Positions 38,438 through 48,176 are shown, counted from the first letter of the stretch. The stretch: 64,000 bases of DNA from Pseudomonadota bacterium (GCA_016719885.1 JADJYF010000006.1:1-64000), one strand, 5' to 3'. A program made the numbers and translations. The notes: a model not told the origin generated them from the sequence alone.

Positions 38438-39613
38438 TCAGATGATGGCGTCACGCGCGAGGTCGGCGATTTCGTCGTCGCCGAAGCCGTGTTCGCGCAG
38501 CACCGCGAGATTGTCGCCGCCGGCCGCGGCCAGCGTGTGGCGCATGCGCGGCGGCGTGCGCGACAGGCTGAACGGCGGGCCGACCAGGGTCACGCTGTCG
38601 CCGTCGCCGCGCGGCACCGGCGTCGCCATGCCGAGATGCCTGACCTGCGGGTCGTCGAACACTTCGTCCATCTTGTAGATGGGCCCGCAGGGCACGCCGG
38701 CGCTTTGCAGCGCCGTCATCAAATCGCGCATCGGCCACGTCCCGGTCAAGGCCGCGATGCGCGCGTTCAAGGCCACGCGGTTGCGCGAGCGCAGCGCCGA
38801 AGTCGCAAACTCCGCCTCCACCGCCAGCGACTCGGCGCCGAGCGCCGCGCACAGGCGCGCGTAGATGGCATCGCCGCTGGCGGCGATATTGAGGTAGCCA
38901 TCCTGGCAGGGATAGACGCTGGTCGGCATGGACGTCGGATGATCGTTGCCGGCCTGGCCGGGCACCTCGCCATCGACCAGGTAGCGCGCTGCCTGGAAAT
39001 CCATCATCGCCACCATCGACGCCAGCAGGGAGGTCTGCACCCACTGGCCGCGGCCCGAACGAGCGCGTTCGCGCAGGGCGACGAGTATGCCGAGCGCGGC
39101 ATGCAGGCCGGCGCTGAGATCCGCTATCGGCGTGCCGGCGCGCAGCGGGCCCTGGCCCGGCAGGCCGGTGGTCCACATGAGGCCGCCCATGCCCTGCGCG
39201 ACCTGGTCGAAGCCGGCGTGCTCGCGATACGGGCCGGTTTCGCCGAAGCCGGAGATGCTCGCGTAGATCAAACGCGGATTGACCGCCGCGAGGGTGTCGT
39301 AATCGATACCGAGCCGGGCCTTGACCGCCGGCCGGTAGTTCTCCACCAGGACGTCGGCGTTCGCCACCAGTCGTTTCAGCACGGCCACGCCACGCGCCTG
39401 CTTGAGATCGAGCGTCAAGCTGCGCTTGTTGCGATGCAGGTTCTGGAAGTCGGCGCCGGCGCGCGGACCGAAGCCATCTTCGCCGTCGCCGCGTTGTTCG
39501 ACGCGGATGACGTCCGCGCCCCAGTCGGCGAACACGCGCACGCAGCTCGGCCCGGCGCGCACGCGCGTCAGATCGATGACTTTCAGATCCGCCAGCGCGT
39601 CTTCACCGCTCAT
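38438..39613 (-). CDS. CaiB/BaiF family (class III) CoA-transferase
   Basis: This 391-residue CoA-transferase begins DLKVIDLTRVRAGPSCVRVF and has DWGADVIRVEQRGDGEDGFG, NKRSLTLDLKQARGVAVLKR, VENYRPAVKARLGIDYDTLA and QTSLLASMVAMMDFQAARYL (each near its length limit), the pattern of the formyl-CoA transferase-like branch. It lies ten bases after the hydrolase gene and 36 before the hydratase, so the three are probably one transcript. It is likely to load CoA onto a carboxylic acid that the hydratase then processes. Confidence 0.9.
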   Translation of the reverse strand: MSGEDALADLKVIDLTRVRAGPSCVRVFADWGADVIRVEQRGDGEDGFGPRAGADFQNLHRNKRSLTLDLKQARGVAVLKRLVANADVLVENYRPAVKARLGIDYDTLAAVNPRLIYASISGFGETGPYREHAGFDQVAQGMGGLMWTTGLPGQGPLRAGTPIADLSAGLHAALGILVALRERARSGRGQWVQTSLLASMVAMMDFQAARYLVDGEVPGQAGNDHPTSMPTSVYPCQDGYLNIAASGDAIYARLCAALGAESLAVEAEFATSALRSRNRVALNARIAALTGTWPMRDLMTALQSAGVPCGPIYKMDEVFDDPQVRHLGMATPVPRGDGDSVTLVGPPFSLSRTPPRMRHTLAAAGGDNLAVLREHGFGDDEIADLARDAII

Positions 39614-39623
39614 GCCGCGACGC

Positions 39624-40471
39624 TCATGCTTCGCGCGCGCGCCAGCGTCCGCTCTCCACCTGGTGGAAGAATTCCTCCACCAGCTGGTTGAACAGCGCCG
39701 GGTCCTCGAGATTCAACACGTGGCCGCTGCGCGGCAGCACCGCGAGCCCCGCGCTCTTGATACGGCGTTTCATGAACAGGCCGGGCTCGAGCGTCGGGTC
39801 GTCTTCGTCGCCGGCGATGATGAGACAGGGCGAGGTGATGGCGGCGAGCTCGGCTTCGAGCGCATAGAGCGAGGGCCGACGCGCCTGGTAACCCTCCATG
39901 GTGTTGGCCGAGCCAGTCGTCGAGTGATCGCAAAAGTTGCGCAGGAAATCCTCGAAGCCGCGCGGATCCTTGGCGCGCAGCTGGGTGCGGCCCGGGCCCT
40001 GGCCGTAGCTGGCGGCGAACGCGGCGATGCCCTGTTCGCGAATGAGGCGCGCGTTGTCGCGCGCGTGGGCCTGGAATTCGGCATAGCCGTCGGGATGCGC
40101 GCCATAGCCGCAGCCGGCCACCACCAGCGACAGCGCGCGCGCTGCGTGGTGCATGCCGAAATGCAGCGTCGCGAACGCGCCCATCGACAGCCGACGATGT
40201 GCGCCCGCGCAATGCCGAGGCCATCAAGCACGGCGAGGATGTCATCACGCGCGCGCGCCTGGGAATAGCTGTCGACCTCGCTCGGCACGTCCGACGGCGG
40301 ATAGCCACGTGCGTTGAAGGTGATGCAGCGGTAGCGGCGTGAGAAATGCCGCACCTGGGGTTCCCAGCTGCGCACGTCGCCGGCGTATTCGTGCACGAAC
40401 ACGATGGGCGTGCCGCTGCCGGTATCCTCGTAATAGAGATTGACGCCGTCGTCGCTGCGTAGCGTGGCCAT
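39624..40471 (-). pseudogene. Alpha/beta hydrolase split by a one-base deletion at the nucleophile elbow
   Basis: The first frame, from the ATG at 40471, gives a normal N-terminus (GVNLYYEDTGSGTPIVFVHE, then FNARGYPPSDVPSEV and ARAHIVG). The second frame gives MGAFATLHFGMHHAARALSL onward to the catalytic HVLNLEDPALFNQLVEEF. Adding one C near 40191 joins them as HIVGLSMGAFAT, where the serine is the nucleophile of GxSxG. The frameshift thus falls exactly on the catalytic loop. Either the sequence is wrong by one base or the enzyme is dead. The operon partners (CaiB and hydratase) are intact. Confidence 0.83.
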
Positions 40472-40623
40472 CGCCCCTTCCCCTGCTCGCCGCGCCCGCG
40501 GCTCTCGCCGAACTTGAGCACAAACGCCGCGTACTGGGAAGTACCGAAGCGCGGGGGTCTAGCGACTTGGAGCGCGCCTTCCGCTGGCGCATCATGCGCC
40601 TCATCCACTCGCGAGCAACACTG

Positions 40624-42681
40624 ATGAAACGAGTCCACGGTGCCTGTCCCCACGATTGTCCCGACACCTGCGCCTGGCAGGTGTCGGTGGACGACAGCGG
40701 CCGCGCGGTGGCCCTGCAGGGCGCCGCGGATCATCCCTACACCCAGGGCGCGCTGTGCGCCAAGCTCAAGCGCTACACCGAGCGCGTCTACAGCCCCGAT
40801 CGCATTCTCCACCCACTCAGGCGCACCGGCGCCAAGGGCAGCGGCGAATTCAAGCGCATCAGCTGGGACGAGGCCCTGGCTGAAATCGTCGCGCGCCTCG
40901 ACGACAGCATCGCGCGTCACGGTCCGCTGTCGGCCATGCCCTGCAATTTCGCCGGCACCATCGGCGTGTTGCAGCGCTATGCGGGCGACCAGTTCTTCGC
41001 ACGCCTCGGCGCCACCGCGGTCGACCGCCAGATCTGCGGCAACGTCGCCTACAGCGCGGTGGCGTCCACGCTCGGTGCCGGGCCGACGCTGTTGCCGGAA
41101 GATCTCGAGCACAGCCGGCTCATCCTGATCTGGGGCACCAATACCGTGGCCACCAACGTGCACCTGTGGGGCGGCGCCATCGCCCGCGCGCGCAAGCGCG
41201 GCGCCCAGGTGATCGTGGTCGATCCGGTGCGCACCCCCACCGCCGCGCACGCCGACTGGCACGTGCAGGTGAAACCTGCCACCGATGCGGCGCTGGCGCT
41301 CGGCATGATGCACGTCATCGTGCGCGACGGCCTGCACGACGCCGACTACATCGCGCGCCATACGCTGGGCTTCGAGGCGCTGTGCGAACGCCTGCGGGAA
41401 TTCCCGCCGGCGCGGGTGGCGGACATCACCGGCGTTGGCGTTGACGACATCGAGAAGCTCGCGCGCCTCTATGCCGGCACGCGTCCGGCGGCGCTGCGCC
41501 TCATGGTCGGCATGGAGCGCTACTCCAACGGCAGTCTCGGCTTTCGCGCGGTCGCCTGCCTGCCGGCCCTGACCGGCGCATGGCGCGATCTCGGCGGCGG
41601 CATCTGTCATTTCACGGTCGATCTGTTCCACCAGGCGCTGGACTACGGCGCGGTGTTGCCGCCGCGTGACGCGCCGGCGCCCGGGCGCACCGTGCACCTC
41701 GCGCAGCTCGGCCGCGTGCTGACCGACGCGGCCATGGCGCCGCCCGTCACCTGGATGCTGGTCTACAACCTCAACCCGGTCGTCACCCTGCCCAACCAGA
41801 ACCTCATCGTCGCAGGACTCATGCGCGACGATCTCTTCACCGTCGTGCACGAGCAGTTCATGACCGAGACCGCGCGCTATGCCGACATCGTGCTGCCGGC
41901 CACCACCCAGTACGAACAATGGGAATTGATGGGTTCATGGGGTCAGACCTATCTCGCCATCAATCCGCCCGCCATCGCCCCGTGCGGCGAAGCGATTGCC
42001 AACAGCGAATTGTTCCGGCGCCTGTCGCGGGCCATGGGCTACAGCGAAGACCATTTGCATTGGGACGACGAGACGCGCATCCGCCGCTTGCTTGCCAGCG
42101 GTCATGCCTGGCTCGATGGCATCACCTTCGAAAGCCTCATGGAACGCGGCTGGGCGAAACTCGCGCTCGGCGACGACTGGCGACCGCGGGCCGAAGGCGG
42201 CTTCACCACGCCCAGCGGCAAATGCGAGTTCTACAGCGCGACGCTGGCCGCCGCCGGCCACGACCCGCTGCCCAATTACACGCCCTTGCCGGATACCACG
42301 CCCGGCACCGACGCCCTGCCCTTGCGCCTGGTGTCGGCCAAGACCAGCCACTTTCTCAACTCCGAGTACGTCAACCTGCCCCACGCCGGCACGCGCAAGC
42401 ACCGGCCGGAAATCCAGCTCCATCCCGATGACGCCCAGGCGCGCGCCATCGTACCCGGCGACCGGGTCCGCATGTTCAACGCGCTGGGAGCGGTCGAAGC
42501 CCTGGCCCGGGTGTCGACCGATACGCCGGCCGGGGTGGTCTACCTGCCCTTCAACTGGTGGCGGTCTTCGACCTTGAACGGATCGTCGGCCAATGCGCTC
42601 ACGCCGGACGGATTGTCCGATCTGTCTTTCGGCAGCAATGCCTTCGATGCACGGGTGGAGGTGGTGCGCTGCGCGGTGTAG
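40624..42681 (+). CDS. Molybdopterin oxidoreductase (BisC/DMSO reductase superfamily) with N-terminal 4Fe-4S cluster
   Basis: This 685-residue enzyme belongs to the DMSO reductase superfamily. The N-terminal iron-sulfur motif is CPHDCPDTC with the fourth cysteine in GALCAKLKRY (residues 8-50). MGD-binding parts include LIWGTNTVATNVHLWG, VVDPVRTPTAAHADWHVQV and ADIVLPATTQYEQWELMG, and the C-terminal barrel has LVSAKTSHFLNSEYVNLPHA. The likely Mo ligand region is DRQICGNVAYSA near 138. No signal peptide is seen, so it is probably cytoplasmic. No small subunits are adjacent. Related stand-alone enzymes reduce or oxidise varied substrates, including acetylene hydration in one case; the function here is unknown. 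Confidence 0.9.
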   Translation: MKRVHGACPHDCPDTCAWQVSVDDSGRAVALQGAADHPYTQGALCAKLKRYTERVYSPDRILHPLRRTGAKGSGEFKRISWDEALAEIVARLDDSIARHGPLSAMPCNFAGTIGVLQRYAGDQFFARLGATAVDRQICGNVAYSAVASTLGAGPTLLPEDLEHSRLILIWGTNTVATNVHLWGGAIARARKRGAQVIVVDPVRTPTAAHADWHVQVKPATDAALALGMMHVIVRDGLHDADYIARHTLGFEALCERLREFPPARVADITGVGVDDIEKLARLYAGTRPAALRLMVGMERYSNGSLGFRAVACLPALTGAWRDLGGGICHFTVDLFHQALDYGAVLPPRDAPAPGRTVHLAQLGRVLTDAAMAPPVTWMLVYNLNPVVTLPNQNLIVAGLMRDDLFTVVHEQFMTETARYADIVLPATTQYEQWELMGSWGQTYLAINPPAIAPCGEAIANSELFRRLSRAMGYSEDHLHWDDETRIRRLLASGHAWLDGITFESLMERGWAKLALGDDWRPRAEGGFTTPSGKCEFYSATLAAAGHDPLPNYTPLPDTTPGTDALPLRLVSAKTSHFLNSEYVNLPHAGTRKHRPEIQLHPDDAQARAIVPGDRVRMFNALGAVEALARVSTDTPAGVVYLPFNWWRSSTLNGSSANALTPDGLSDLSFGSNAFDARVEVVRCAV

Positions 42682-42699
42682 GCGTGCAGCGCCGCGCTG

Positions 42700-45153
42700 C
42701 TAGGCGCTGTGACGCAGGGGCGTACTCAACAAGGCCGGCACATCCGCCGCCGGCAGTGCGCGACTGTAGACGTAGCCCTGCACCACGTCGCAGTCCTTGG
42801 CCACGATGACTTCCAGCTGGGAGTCGCTTTCGACACCTTCGACCACCACGCGCAGGCCGAGCGTGTGGGCCATGGCGACGATGGCGGCCACGATCTCGGC
42901 GTCTTCTTCGTTCTGGTCGATTTCGAGGATGAAACTGCGATCGATCTTGAGTGTGTCGATGGGAAAGCGGCGCAGGTAGCTGAGCGATGAATAGCCGGTG
43001 CCGAAATCGTCGAGCGCCACGCCGACGCCGGATTCGCGCATGGCTTTCAAGGCCGCCACCGCGCGCTCGGGATGACGCATGATGGCCGACTCGGTGATCT
43101 CCACTTCCAGGCGGCCGGGCGGCAACTGGTGACGGCTGACCGCCGCGCGCACGATTTCCGCCACGTCCTGGCGTTCGAACTGCACGCCCGACACGTTCAC
43201 CGAGATCGGCACCGAACGCAGGCCGCGCGCATCCCATTGGCGCGCCTGTCGGCACGCTTCGTCGATGACCCATTCGCCTATCGGCAGGATGAGGCCGGTC
43301 TCTTCCGCCAAGGGAATGAAGGCGCCGGGCGATATATGGCCGGCTTCGGGATCGTTCCAGCGCAGCAACGCTTCGAGGCCCACCACTTCGGCGGTCTTGG
43401 GATTGATTTGCGGCTGGTAGTTGAGCGACAGCTGGCCTTCGCCGATGGCGCGCCGCAGTTTCGCTTCCAGCGCCGCGCGTTCCAGCACCGCCGCGTTCAT
43501 CGACGACTGGAAATACTGGTAGGCGTTCTTGCCGAGACTCTTGGCATGGTACATCGCGATGTCGGCATTCTTGATCAGTTCGCCGGCATCGCTGCCGTCG
43601 TCGGGATAGATCGAGATGCCGATGCTGGCGCCGATGTGACAGTCCTGGCCGTTGAGGGTGATGGTCTCGCCCAAGGTCTTGATGAAGCGGCGCGCGACCG
43701 CGCCTGGGCCATGCAGATCGTGCACCGCGGTCAACAGCACGATGAACTCGTCACCGCCGAGACGCGCCAGGAGATCATCGGCCTTGGTGTCCTCGTCACC
43801 GTGGGACACCACGTCTTCCTCGCGCAGGCGCGAGGTGAGCCGCCGCGCGACCTCCTTCAATAGCAGGTCACCGGTCTGGTGCCCGAGCGTGTCGTTGATA
43901 CGCTTGAAGCCGTCGATGTCGAGAAACAGGATGCCGAGCTTGTGACCGGCGCGCTCGGCCTGTGACAGCGCGCGGGTCAGGTACTCGCGGAACATGACGC
44001 GATTCGGCAGGCCGGTCAGGTTGTCGTGATAGGCCAGGAAGCGCACGCGGTCATCGGCTTCCTTGAGATTACGCGCCATGTCCTCCACCGAGCGCGCGAG
44101 ATCGCCTATTTCGTCATCGCTTTCGATACCGCTCTTGATGTCCCAGTTGCCGGTACCGATCTCGGCGGCGACGGTGCCGAGCCGCTCCACCGGCCGCACG
44201 ATGTGACGCGCCAGCACGGCCACCAGGCCGCCGCCGGTGACCGCCACCACCAGCAGCACGCCGAACAGCACCACGGTCGCCGACTGGAAGGTAAGGCTCT
44301 GCATTTCCGAATCGGGATGAGCGGCGAACAGCAACAGGTTGTCGTTCAGGCGCCGCACATGCACGCCGGTCGGCATGTCGTCGATGGTGACCGCGAACTC
44401 TTTGGCCTGTGCGCCCATCGCACGCTCCGCCGCGGCGATGAAATCGCCCGGCAGCTTGAGCTTGGGATTGCCGAACAGCACGCGGCCCTGCTCGTCGGTC
44501 GCGAACATGTAGCCGCTCTCGCCCACGCGTGCGTCGGTCACGGCCCGGCTGAAATTGTCGAGGTCGACCGTGATGCCGAGGTAGCCGCGCAGCGTCGCGA
44601 GCTGTTCGCCGTTGTCAACCGTCGCGTCGCGCAGTTTGACCGCGGTGCCGACGAACAAGGCCGGCCGCCCGGTATCGGGATGCCGGTAGACCGTGTCGTA
44701 TTCCGCGTCCTTGCTGGCGGCGAGGCGCTTGAACCACTGGCTGCGGCTTTCGTCGTCGCTGACATTGCCGAGTTCGGCGCGTGACTGGCGCGCATCCTCG
44801 TAGCCGTCGGGCAACAGGAAGCGGATTTCGAAATAGTTCGGAAAGGCGGTCTGACAGGCCTTGAACACGTCGAGCAGGGGTTTCTGCAGCAGCGAGTAGC
44901 GTTCGTTCTCGTCGCCGGTGGTGGCGTATTTCGCCACCACGATGTTGGTCAGGAACAGCTGCAGGTTGCCGCGCGCGGCGGCGATCTCCTGGGACAGCTG
45001 GCCGGACGCGACGCGCAGCGCGCGATGCGCGTCGGCCTCGACGCGCTGGCGCATGCTGTCGTGAATCTTGGAATAGGCGAACGCGCCCAACACCAACAGC
45101 GGCGCTATCACCAGCGGCAGGACCAGTGCTGGAATCTTGGCGTGAAGTTTCAT
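42700..45153 (-). CDS. Membrane receptor with dCache-like sensor, HAMP, GGDEF and EAL domains (MbaA-like)
   Basis: This 817-residue protein would make and break cyclic di-GMP in response to a periplasmic signal. It has a first transmembrane helix (about 7-27), a large periplasmic sensor (30-285), a second helix near 290-313, a HAMP linker to about 365, a GGDEF domain with intact RLGGDEF near 466, and an EAL domain with intact GLEALLRW near 594 and DDFGTGYSSLSYL. Both catalytic motifs look competent. It lies 20 bases after a PotD-like binding protein, the same arrangement as nspS-mbaA of Vibrio, in which NspS controls MbaA. It is convergent with the molybdopterin oxidoreductase. Confidence 0.92.
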   Translation of the reverse strand: MKLHAKIPALVLPLVIAPLLVLGAFAYSKIHDSMRQRVEADAHRALRVASGQLSQEIAAARGNLQLFLTNIVVAKYATTGDENERYSLLQKPLLDVFKACQTAFPNYFEIRFLLPDGYEDARQSRAELGNVSDDESRSQWFKRLAASKDAEYDTVYRHPDTGRPALFVGTAVKLRDATVDNGEQLATLRGYLGITVDLDNFSRAVTDARVGESGYMFATDEQGRVLFGNPKLKLPGDFIAAAERAMGAQAKEFAVTIDDMPTGVHVRRLNDNLLLFAAHPDSEMQSLTFQSATVVLFGVLLVVAVTGGGLVAVLARHIVRPVERLGTVAAEIGTGNWDIKSGIESDDEIGDLARSVEDMARNLKEADDRVRFLAYHDNLTGLPNRVMFREYLTRALSQAERAGHKLGILFLDIDGFKRINDTLGHQTGDLLLKEVARRLTSRLREEDVVSHGDEDTKADDLLARLGGDEFIVLLTAVHDLHGPGAVARRFIKTLGETITLNGQDCHIGASIGISIYPDDGSDAGELIKNADIAMYHAKSLGKNAYQYFQSSMNAAVLERAALEAKLRRAIGEGQLSLNYQPQINPKTAEVVGLEALLRWNDPEAGHISPGAFIPLAEETGLILPIGEWVIDEACRQARQWDARGLRSVPISVNVSGVQFERQDVAEIVRAAVSRHQLPPGRLEVEITESAIMRHPERAVAALKAMRESGVGVALDDFGTGYSSLSYLRRFPIDTLKIDRSFILEIDQNEEDAEIVAAIVAMAHTLGLRVVVEGVESDSQLEVIVAKDCDVVQGYVYSRALPAADVPALLSTPLRHSA

Positions 45154-45173
45154 CGCGGCAAGCGCGCCGGCGC

Positions 45174-46238
45174 TCAGTTCTGCAGAAGGCGGGAGAACTG
45201 CGTATTGCGGTAGCTCAGTGCACGCGGCGGCAGCGGCACGAATAGTTCAGAGTTGGCCAGCGTCTTGGCGTTCGGGTAGATGCTCGTGTTGCCCAGGAAC
45301 TCCGGCGGCATGAGCTTGGCCGCGGCTGCGTTGGGCGTGGCGAAGTTCACGAAAGCGGCATTGCGCGACGCATTGCCCGGCTCGTTGATGAAATCGAGAA
45401 ACGCGTAGGCGAGCTTGCGATTGGGTGCATTGGCCATGACGGTCATGTAGTCGACCCACAGCGCGGCGCCTTCCTGCGGCACCACGTAATCGATGTTGGA
45501 ATTGAACTTGTGCAGCAACAGCGCATCGCCGTTGAACATCATGCGCATGCTGACTTCACCGGTGACCAGCTCGGACTTTTCGTTCAGCAGCGACTGCTGG
45601 TAGGCACGCACGAAGGGTTTCTGCGCCACCAGGATCTTGATGGCTTCGTCGATCTCACCATGGTCGGTGCTGTTCACCGAGTGGCCGGCGGCCTTCAAGG
45701 CCATGCCCAGGATTTCCCGCTGCGAGCTCAACATGGCGATGTGACCGCGCAGGTCGGGCGCGGGCAGGAACAGGTCCGACCAGTGTTCGGGCTTCTTCTT
45801 CACCAGGTCGCGGCGGTAGGCAATGCCGAGCGTGCCCCAGAAATAGGGCACGGCATTGCCTTGCGCGTGCTCGACCTTCTCCAGCCAGGACGGCTCGACG
45901 TGCTTGAGATTCGGCACCTCGTCCGGCGTGATCTTGGCCAACCAGCCGTGGGAAAAATACAGCGGGATGTGCGTCTCGTTGATGACCACGATGTCGTAGC
46001 CGGCGCCATTGGTGGCAAGGAGCAACTGGTCGCGGTTGTCATCGTCTTCGAAATTGATGACTCGCACCTTGGCGCCGTGCTTCTTCTCGAAGGCGGCAAT
46101 GAGATCGGGGTCGATGTAGTCGGCCCAGTTGAGAATCACCAGTTCAGGCTTGCTGGCGTCGGACGCGTGGCCGAACGCGGGCCACAATGGCAACAGGAAA
46201 AGAACAATCAGCGCGGAAAGCAGCGTGCGTAGGTTCAT
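45174..46238 (-). CDS. PotD/NspS-like periplasmic binding protein
   Basis: This 354-residue protein has a Sec signal peptide (TLLSALIVLFLLPLWPAFGH, cleaved near HASDA) and the fold of polyamine-binding PotD-type proteins. Landmarks are LVILNWADYIDPDLIAAFEK, YDIVVINETHIPLYFSHGWL, VPYFWGTLGIAYRRDLV and DYVVPQEGAALWVDYMTVMA (segments cut to length). No ABC permease or ATPase genes are near. Instead the GGDEF-EAL receptor gene follows after 20 bases, so this is more likely a sensor protein like NspS, presenting a polyamine or similar ligand to the receptor, than a transport component. Confidence 0.9.
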   Translation of the reverse strand: MNLRTLLSALIVLFLLPLWPAFGHASDASKPELVILNWADYIDPDLIAAFEKKHGAKVRVINFEDDDNRDQLLLATNGAGYDIVVINETHIPLYFSHGWLAKITPDEVPNLKHVEPSWLEKVEHAQGNAVPYFWGTLGIAYRRDLVKKKPEHWSDLFLPAPDLRGHIAMLSSQREILGMALKAAGHSVNSTDHGEIDEAIKILVAQKPFVRAYQQSLLNEKSELVTGEVSMRMMFNGDALLLHKFNSNIDYVVPQEGAALWVDYMTVMANAPNRKLAYAFLDFINEPGNASRNAAFVNFATPNAAAAKLMPPEFLGNTSIYPNAKTLANSELFVPLPPRALSYRNTQFSRLLQN

Positions 46239-46478
46239 GTGCGATAGCCAATTTGACGTCCCTTGCGAGCGTGCTGGGAAACTCCGTGACCCGCTCCTGT
46301 GGCAGTCTTGGTGCTGCCAGCAGAGCTAGCGGCCCCGGTACGACAAGCTTTAGACGGGAAGGCGCCCGCGGCGCGGGCTAGCGCGCGCCATCGGCGCCGT
46401 GCCTGTCGGTATACTTCCGGCCAAGCGGAACAGGTCGAGAACCATGATCATCATCGCCCCGCGGCGCGAGCGGCCACG

Positions 46479-46949
46479 TTGAGCACCGAGCCCCCCGTCG
46501 CGCGCTATGCGCTCAACCTGTTGGTAAACGACGCCGGCGAGTTGCTGCTGCTCGAACGCGCCCTGGCTGCGCGGCTCGGGCCTGGCCTGTGGGGCCTGCC
46601 GGCCGGCAAGATCGAACCCGGCGAAACGGCCGCGGCCGCGGCCCTGCGCGAAATGGGCGAAGAGATAGGCCCGGACCACCAAACGGAGCTGCTGCGCTAC
46701 TTGGGGCCGATACGCGACACCTACTACGGCGGCATCTACGAGATTCACCTGTTCCATCGCCGCTGGCTGGGCGGCGAGGTCGAGCTCAACCACGAACACA
46801 GCGCCTTTGCCTGGGTGTCGCGTGAGCGCTTTCGCGACTACCCGGTGATGGACGGCATCGAGGAAGACATCGCGCTGCTGAAAATCTGGCCCCAGCGTTA
46901 CCTCAACCCCGAGCGCGTACCGCCCTACCTGCGCGAGCCGGCGCCATGA
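46479..46949 (+). CDS. NUDIX hydrolase
   Basis: This 156-residue protein carries the full Nudix box, GKIEPGETAAAAALREMGEE continuing IG (about residues 46-67), which binds Mg and hydrolyses nucleoside diphosphate-linked compounds. The start is uncertain. I propose the TTG at 46479 because the preceding in-frame residues look unnatural and the family fold begins at VARYALNLLV; an ATG at 46444 is out of frame. A -10-like TATACT lies at 46410-46415. The esterase overlaps its end by four bases. No substrate is assigned. The 240-base gap before it to 46239 otherwise holds only GC-rich palindromic sequence. Confidence 0.83.
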   Translation: MSTEPPVARYALNLLVNDAGELLLLERALAARLGPGLWGLPAGKIEPGETAAAAALREMGEEIGPDHQTELLRYLGPIRDTYYGGIYEIHLFHRRWLGGEVELNHEHSAFAWVSRERFRDYPVMDGIEEDIALLKIWPQRYLNPERVPPYLREPAP

Positions 46950-47722
46950 GCGCGGTCGATCTGAAGATCGAGGTGGTGGGCGACGGCCCCCCGGTGGTGG
47001 TCCTGCACGGCCTGTTCGGCGCCGGGCGCAACTGGATCACGGTGGCGCGCGCGCTGGCCGGCCAATACCGCTTTCACCTGGTGGATCTGCGCAATCACGG
47101 CGGCTCGCCCCATACCGACACCATGACCTATACCGACATGGTCGAGGACGTGGCGCGGCTCGTCGAGCGCTTGGGCCTCGACGCCTACACCCTGGTCGGT
47201 CACAGCATGGGCGGCAAGGCGGCGATGACGCTGGCGCTCGGCACGCCGCGCGGCCTGCGGCGCCTGGTCAACGTCGACATTGCACCGGTCACCTACCCCG
47301 ACCGCTTCGTCGACGTCATCACCGCGCTGCAGGCGCTGGATCTCGAGACGGTGGCGCGCCGCGCCGATGCCGACCGCGCCTTGCAGGCCGCCATTCCCGA
47401 GACCGCGGTGCGACTGTTCATCCTGCAGAACCTGCTGTTCGAGCAGGGACGCGCGCACTGGCGCTTGAACCTCGCCACCTTGAAACGCGACATGCCCCAT
47501 ATCCTCGGTCCGCTGCCGGTGGCCGACGATGCCCACTACGACGGGCCGACCTGGTTCATCCGCGGCGAGCTGTCGGATCGCATCACCGACGCGCACCTGC
47601 CGCGCATCGCGCGCTGGTTCCCGAACTACCATCTCGAGACGGTGCTGGGCGGCGGGCACTGGCCGCATTCGGAAGCGCCCGCCGCCTTCATGGCGGCTTT
47701 CGCGCGCGCGCTCGACGCCTGA
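46946..47722 (+). CDS. Alpha/beta hydrolase (YbfF-like esterase)
   Basis: This 258-residue enzyme is a serine alpha/beta hydrolase close to the YbfF acyl-CoA esterase group. It has VVVLHGLFGAGRNWITVARA near the start, VDLRNHGGSPH, the nucleophile loop LVGHSMGGKAAM with Ser near residue 93, and the catalytic His in GGGHWPHSEAP near the end. The ATG overlaps the NUDIX stop (ATGA), so the two are coupled. The physiological substrate is unknown; thioesterase or carboxylesterase activity is expected. Confidence 0.87.
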   Translation: MSAVDLKIEVVGDGPPVVVLHGLFGAGRNWITVARALAGQYRFHLVDLRNHGGSPHTDTMTYTDMVEDVARLVERLGLDAYTLVGHSMGGKAAMTLALGTPRGLRRLVNVDIAPVTYPDRFVDVITALQALDLETVARRADADRALQAAIPETAVRLFILQNLLFEQGRAHWRLNLATLKRDMPHILGPLPVADDAHYDGPTWFIRGELSDRITDAHLPRIARWFPNYHLETVLGGGHWPHSEAPAAFMAAFARALDA

Positions 47723-47810
47723 ACGGGCCCGACCTATCATGCCGGCGCGCGTTTGCCACGCCGCCTGGCACGCAGTCACAAGTCACGACCATCACCACTG
47801 GAGTACTCAC

Positions 47811-48176
47811 ATGATCGGTTACGTCACCCTCGGCACCAACAACATCGAACAGGCTGCCCATTTCTACGATGAACTGCTGGCGCTGCTGGGCGCCAAGCGC
47901 GCCATGCAGAACGATCGCTTCATCGCCTGGGCCAACGCGCCGGGCGCGCCGATGGTGTGCGTGATCAAGCCTTTCGACGGCAACGCCGCCACGCCCGGCA
48001 ACGGCAACATGACGGCGCTGTTCATGAGCGACACCAAGCAGGTCGATGCCCTGCATGCCAAGGCCATGGCGCTCGGCGGCAAGGACGAAGGCGCACCGGG
48101 CGACCGCGGTGACGGCTTCTACGGCGCCTACTTCCGCGATCTCGACGGCAACAAGGTGTGCGTGTTCAACATGTGA
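47811..48176 (+). CDS. VOC (glyoxalase/bleomycin resistance) family protein
   Basis: This 121-residue protein has the paired beta-alpha-beta-beta-beta units of the vicinal oxygen chelate fold (MIGYVTLGTNNIEQAAHFYD at the N-terminus and GFYGAYFRDLDGNKVCVFNM at the C-terminus). The first metal-ligand position is Tyr/Thr rather than His, so metal binding is uncertain. The family includes glyoxalases, dioxygenases and resistance proteins. It stands between the esterase and the second thiolase-like gene. Confidence 0.85.
   Translation: MIGYVTLGTNNIEQAAHFYDELLALLGAKRAMQNDRFIAWANAPGAPMVCVIKPFDGNAATPGNGNMTALFMSDTKQVDALHAKAMALGGKDEGAPGDRGDGFYGAYFRDLDGNKVCVFNM

Noticed and set aside
46444..46482. 12-codon frame MIIIAPRRERPR before the NUDIX gene
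   Set aside because: Could be a leader peptide but has no regulatory features, and the NUDIX start is uncertain anyway.
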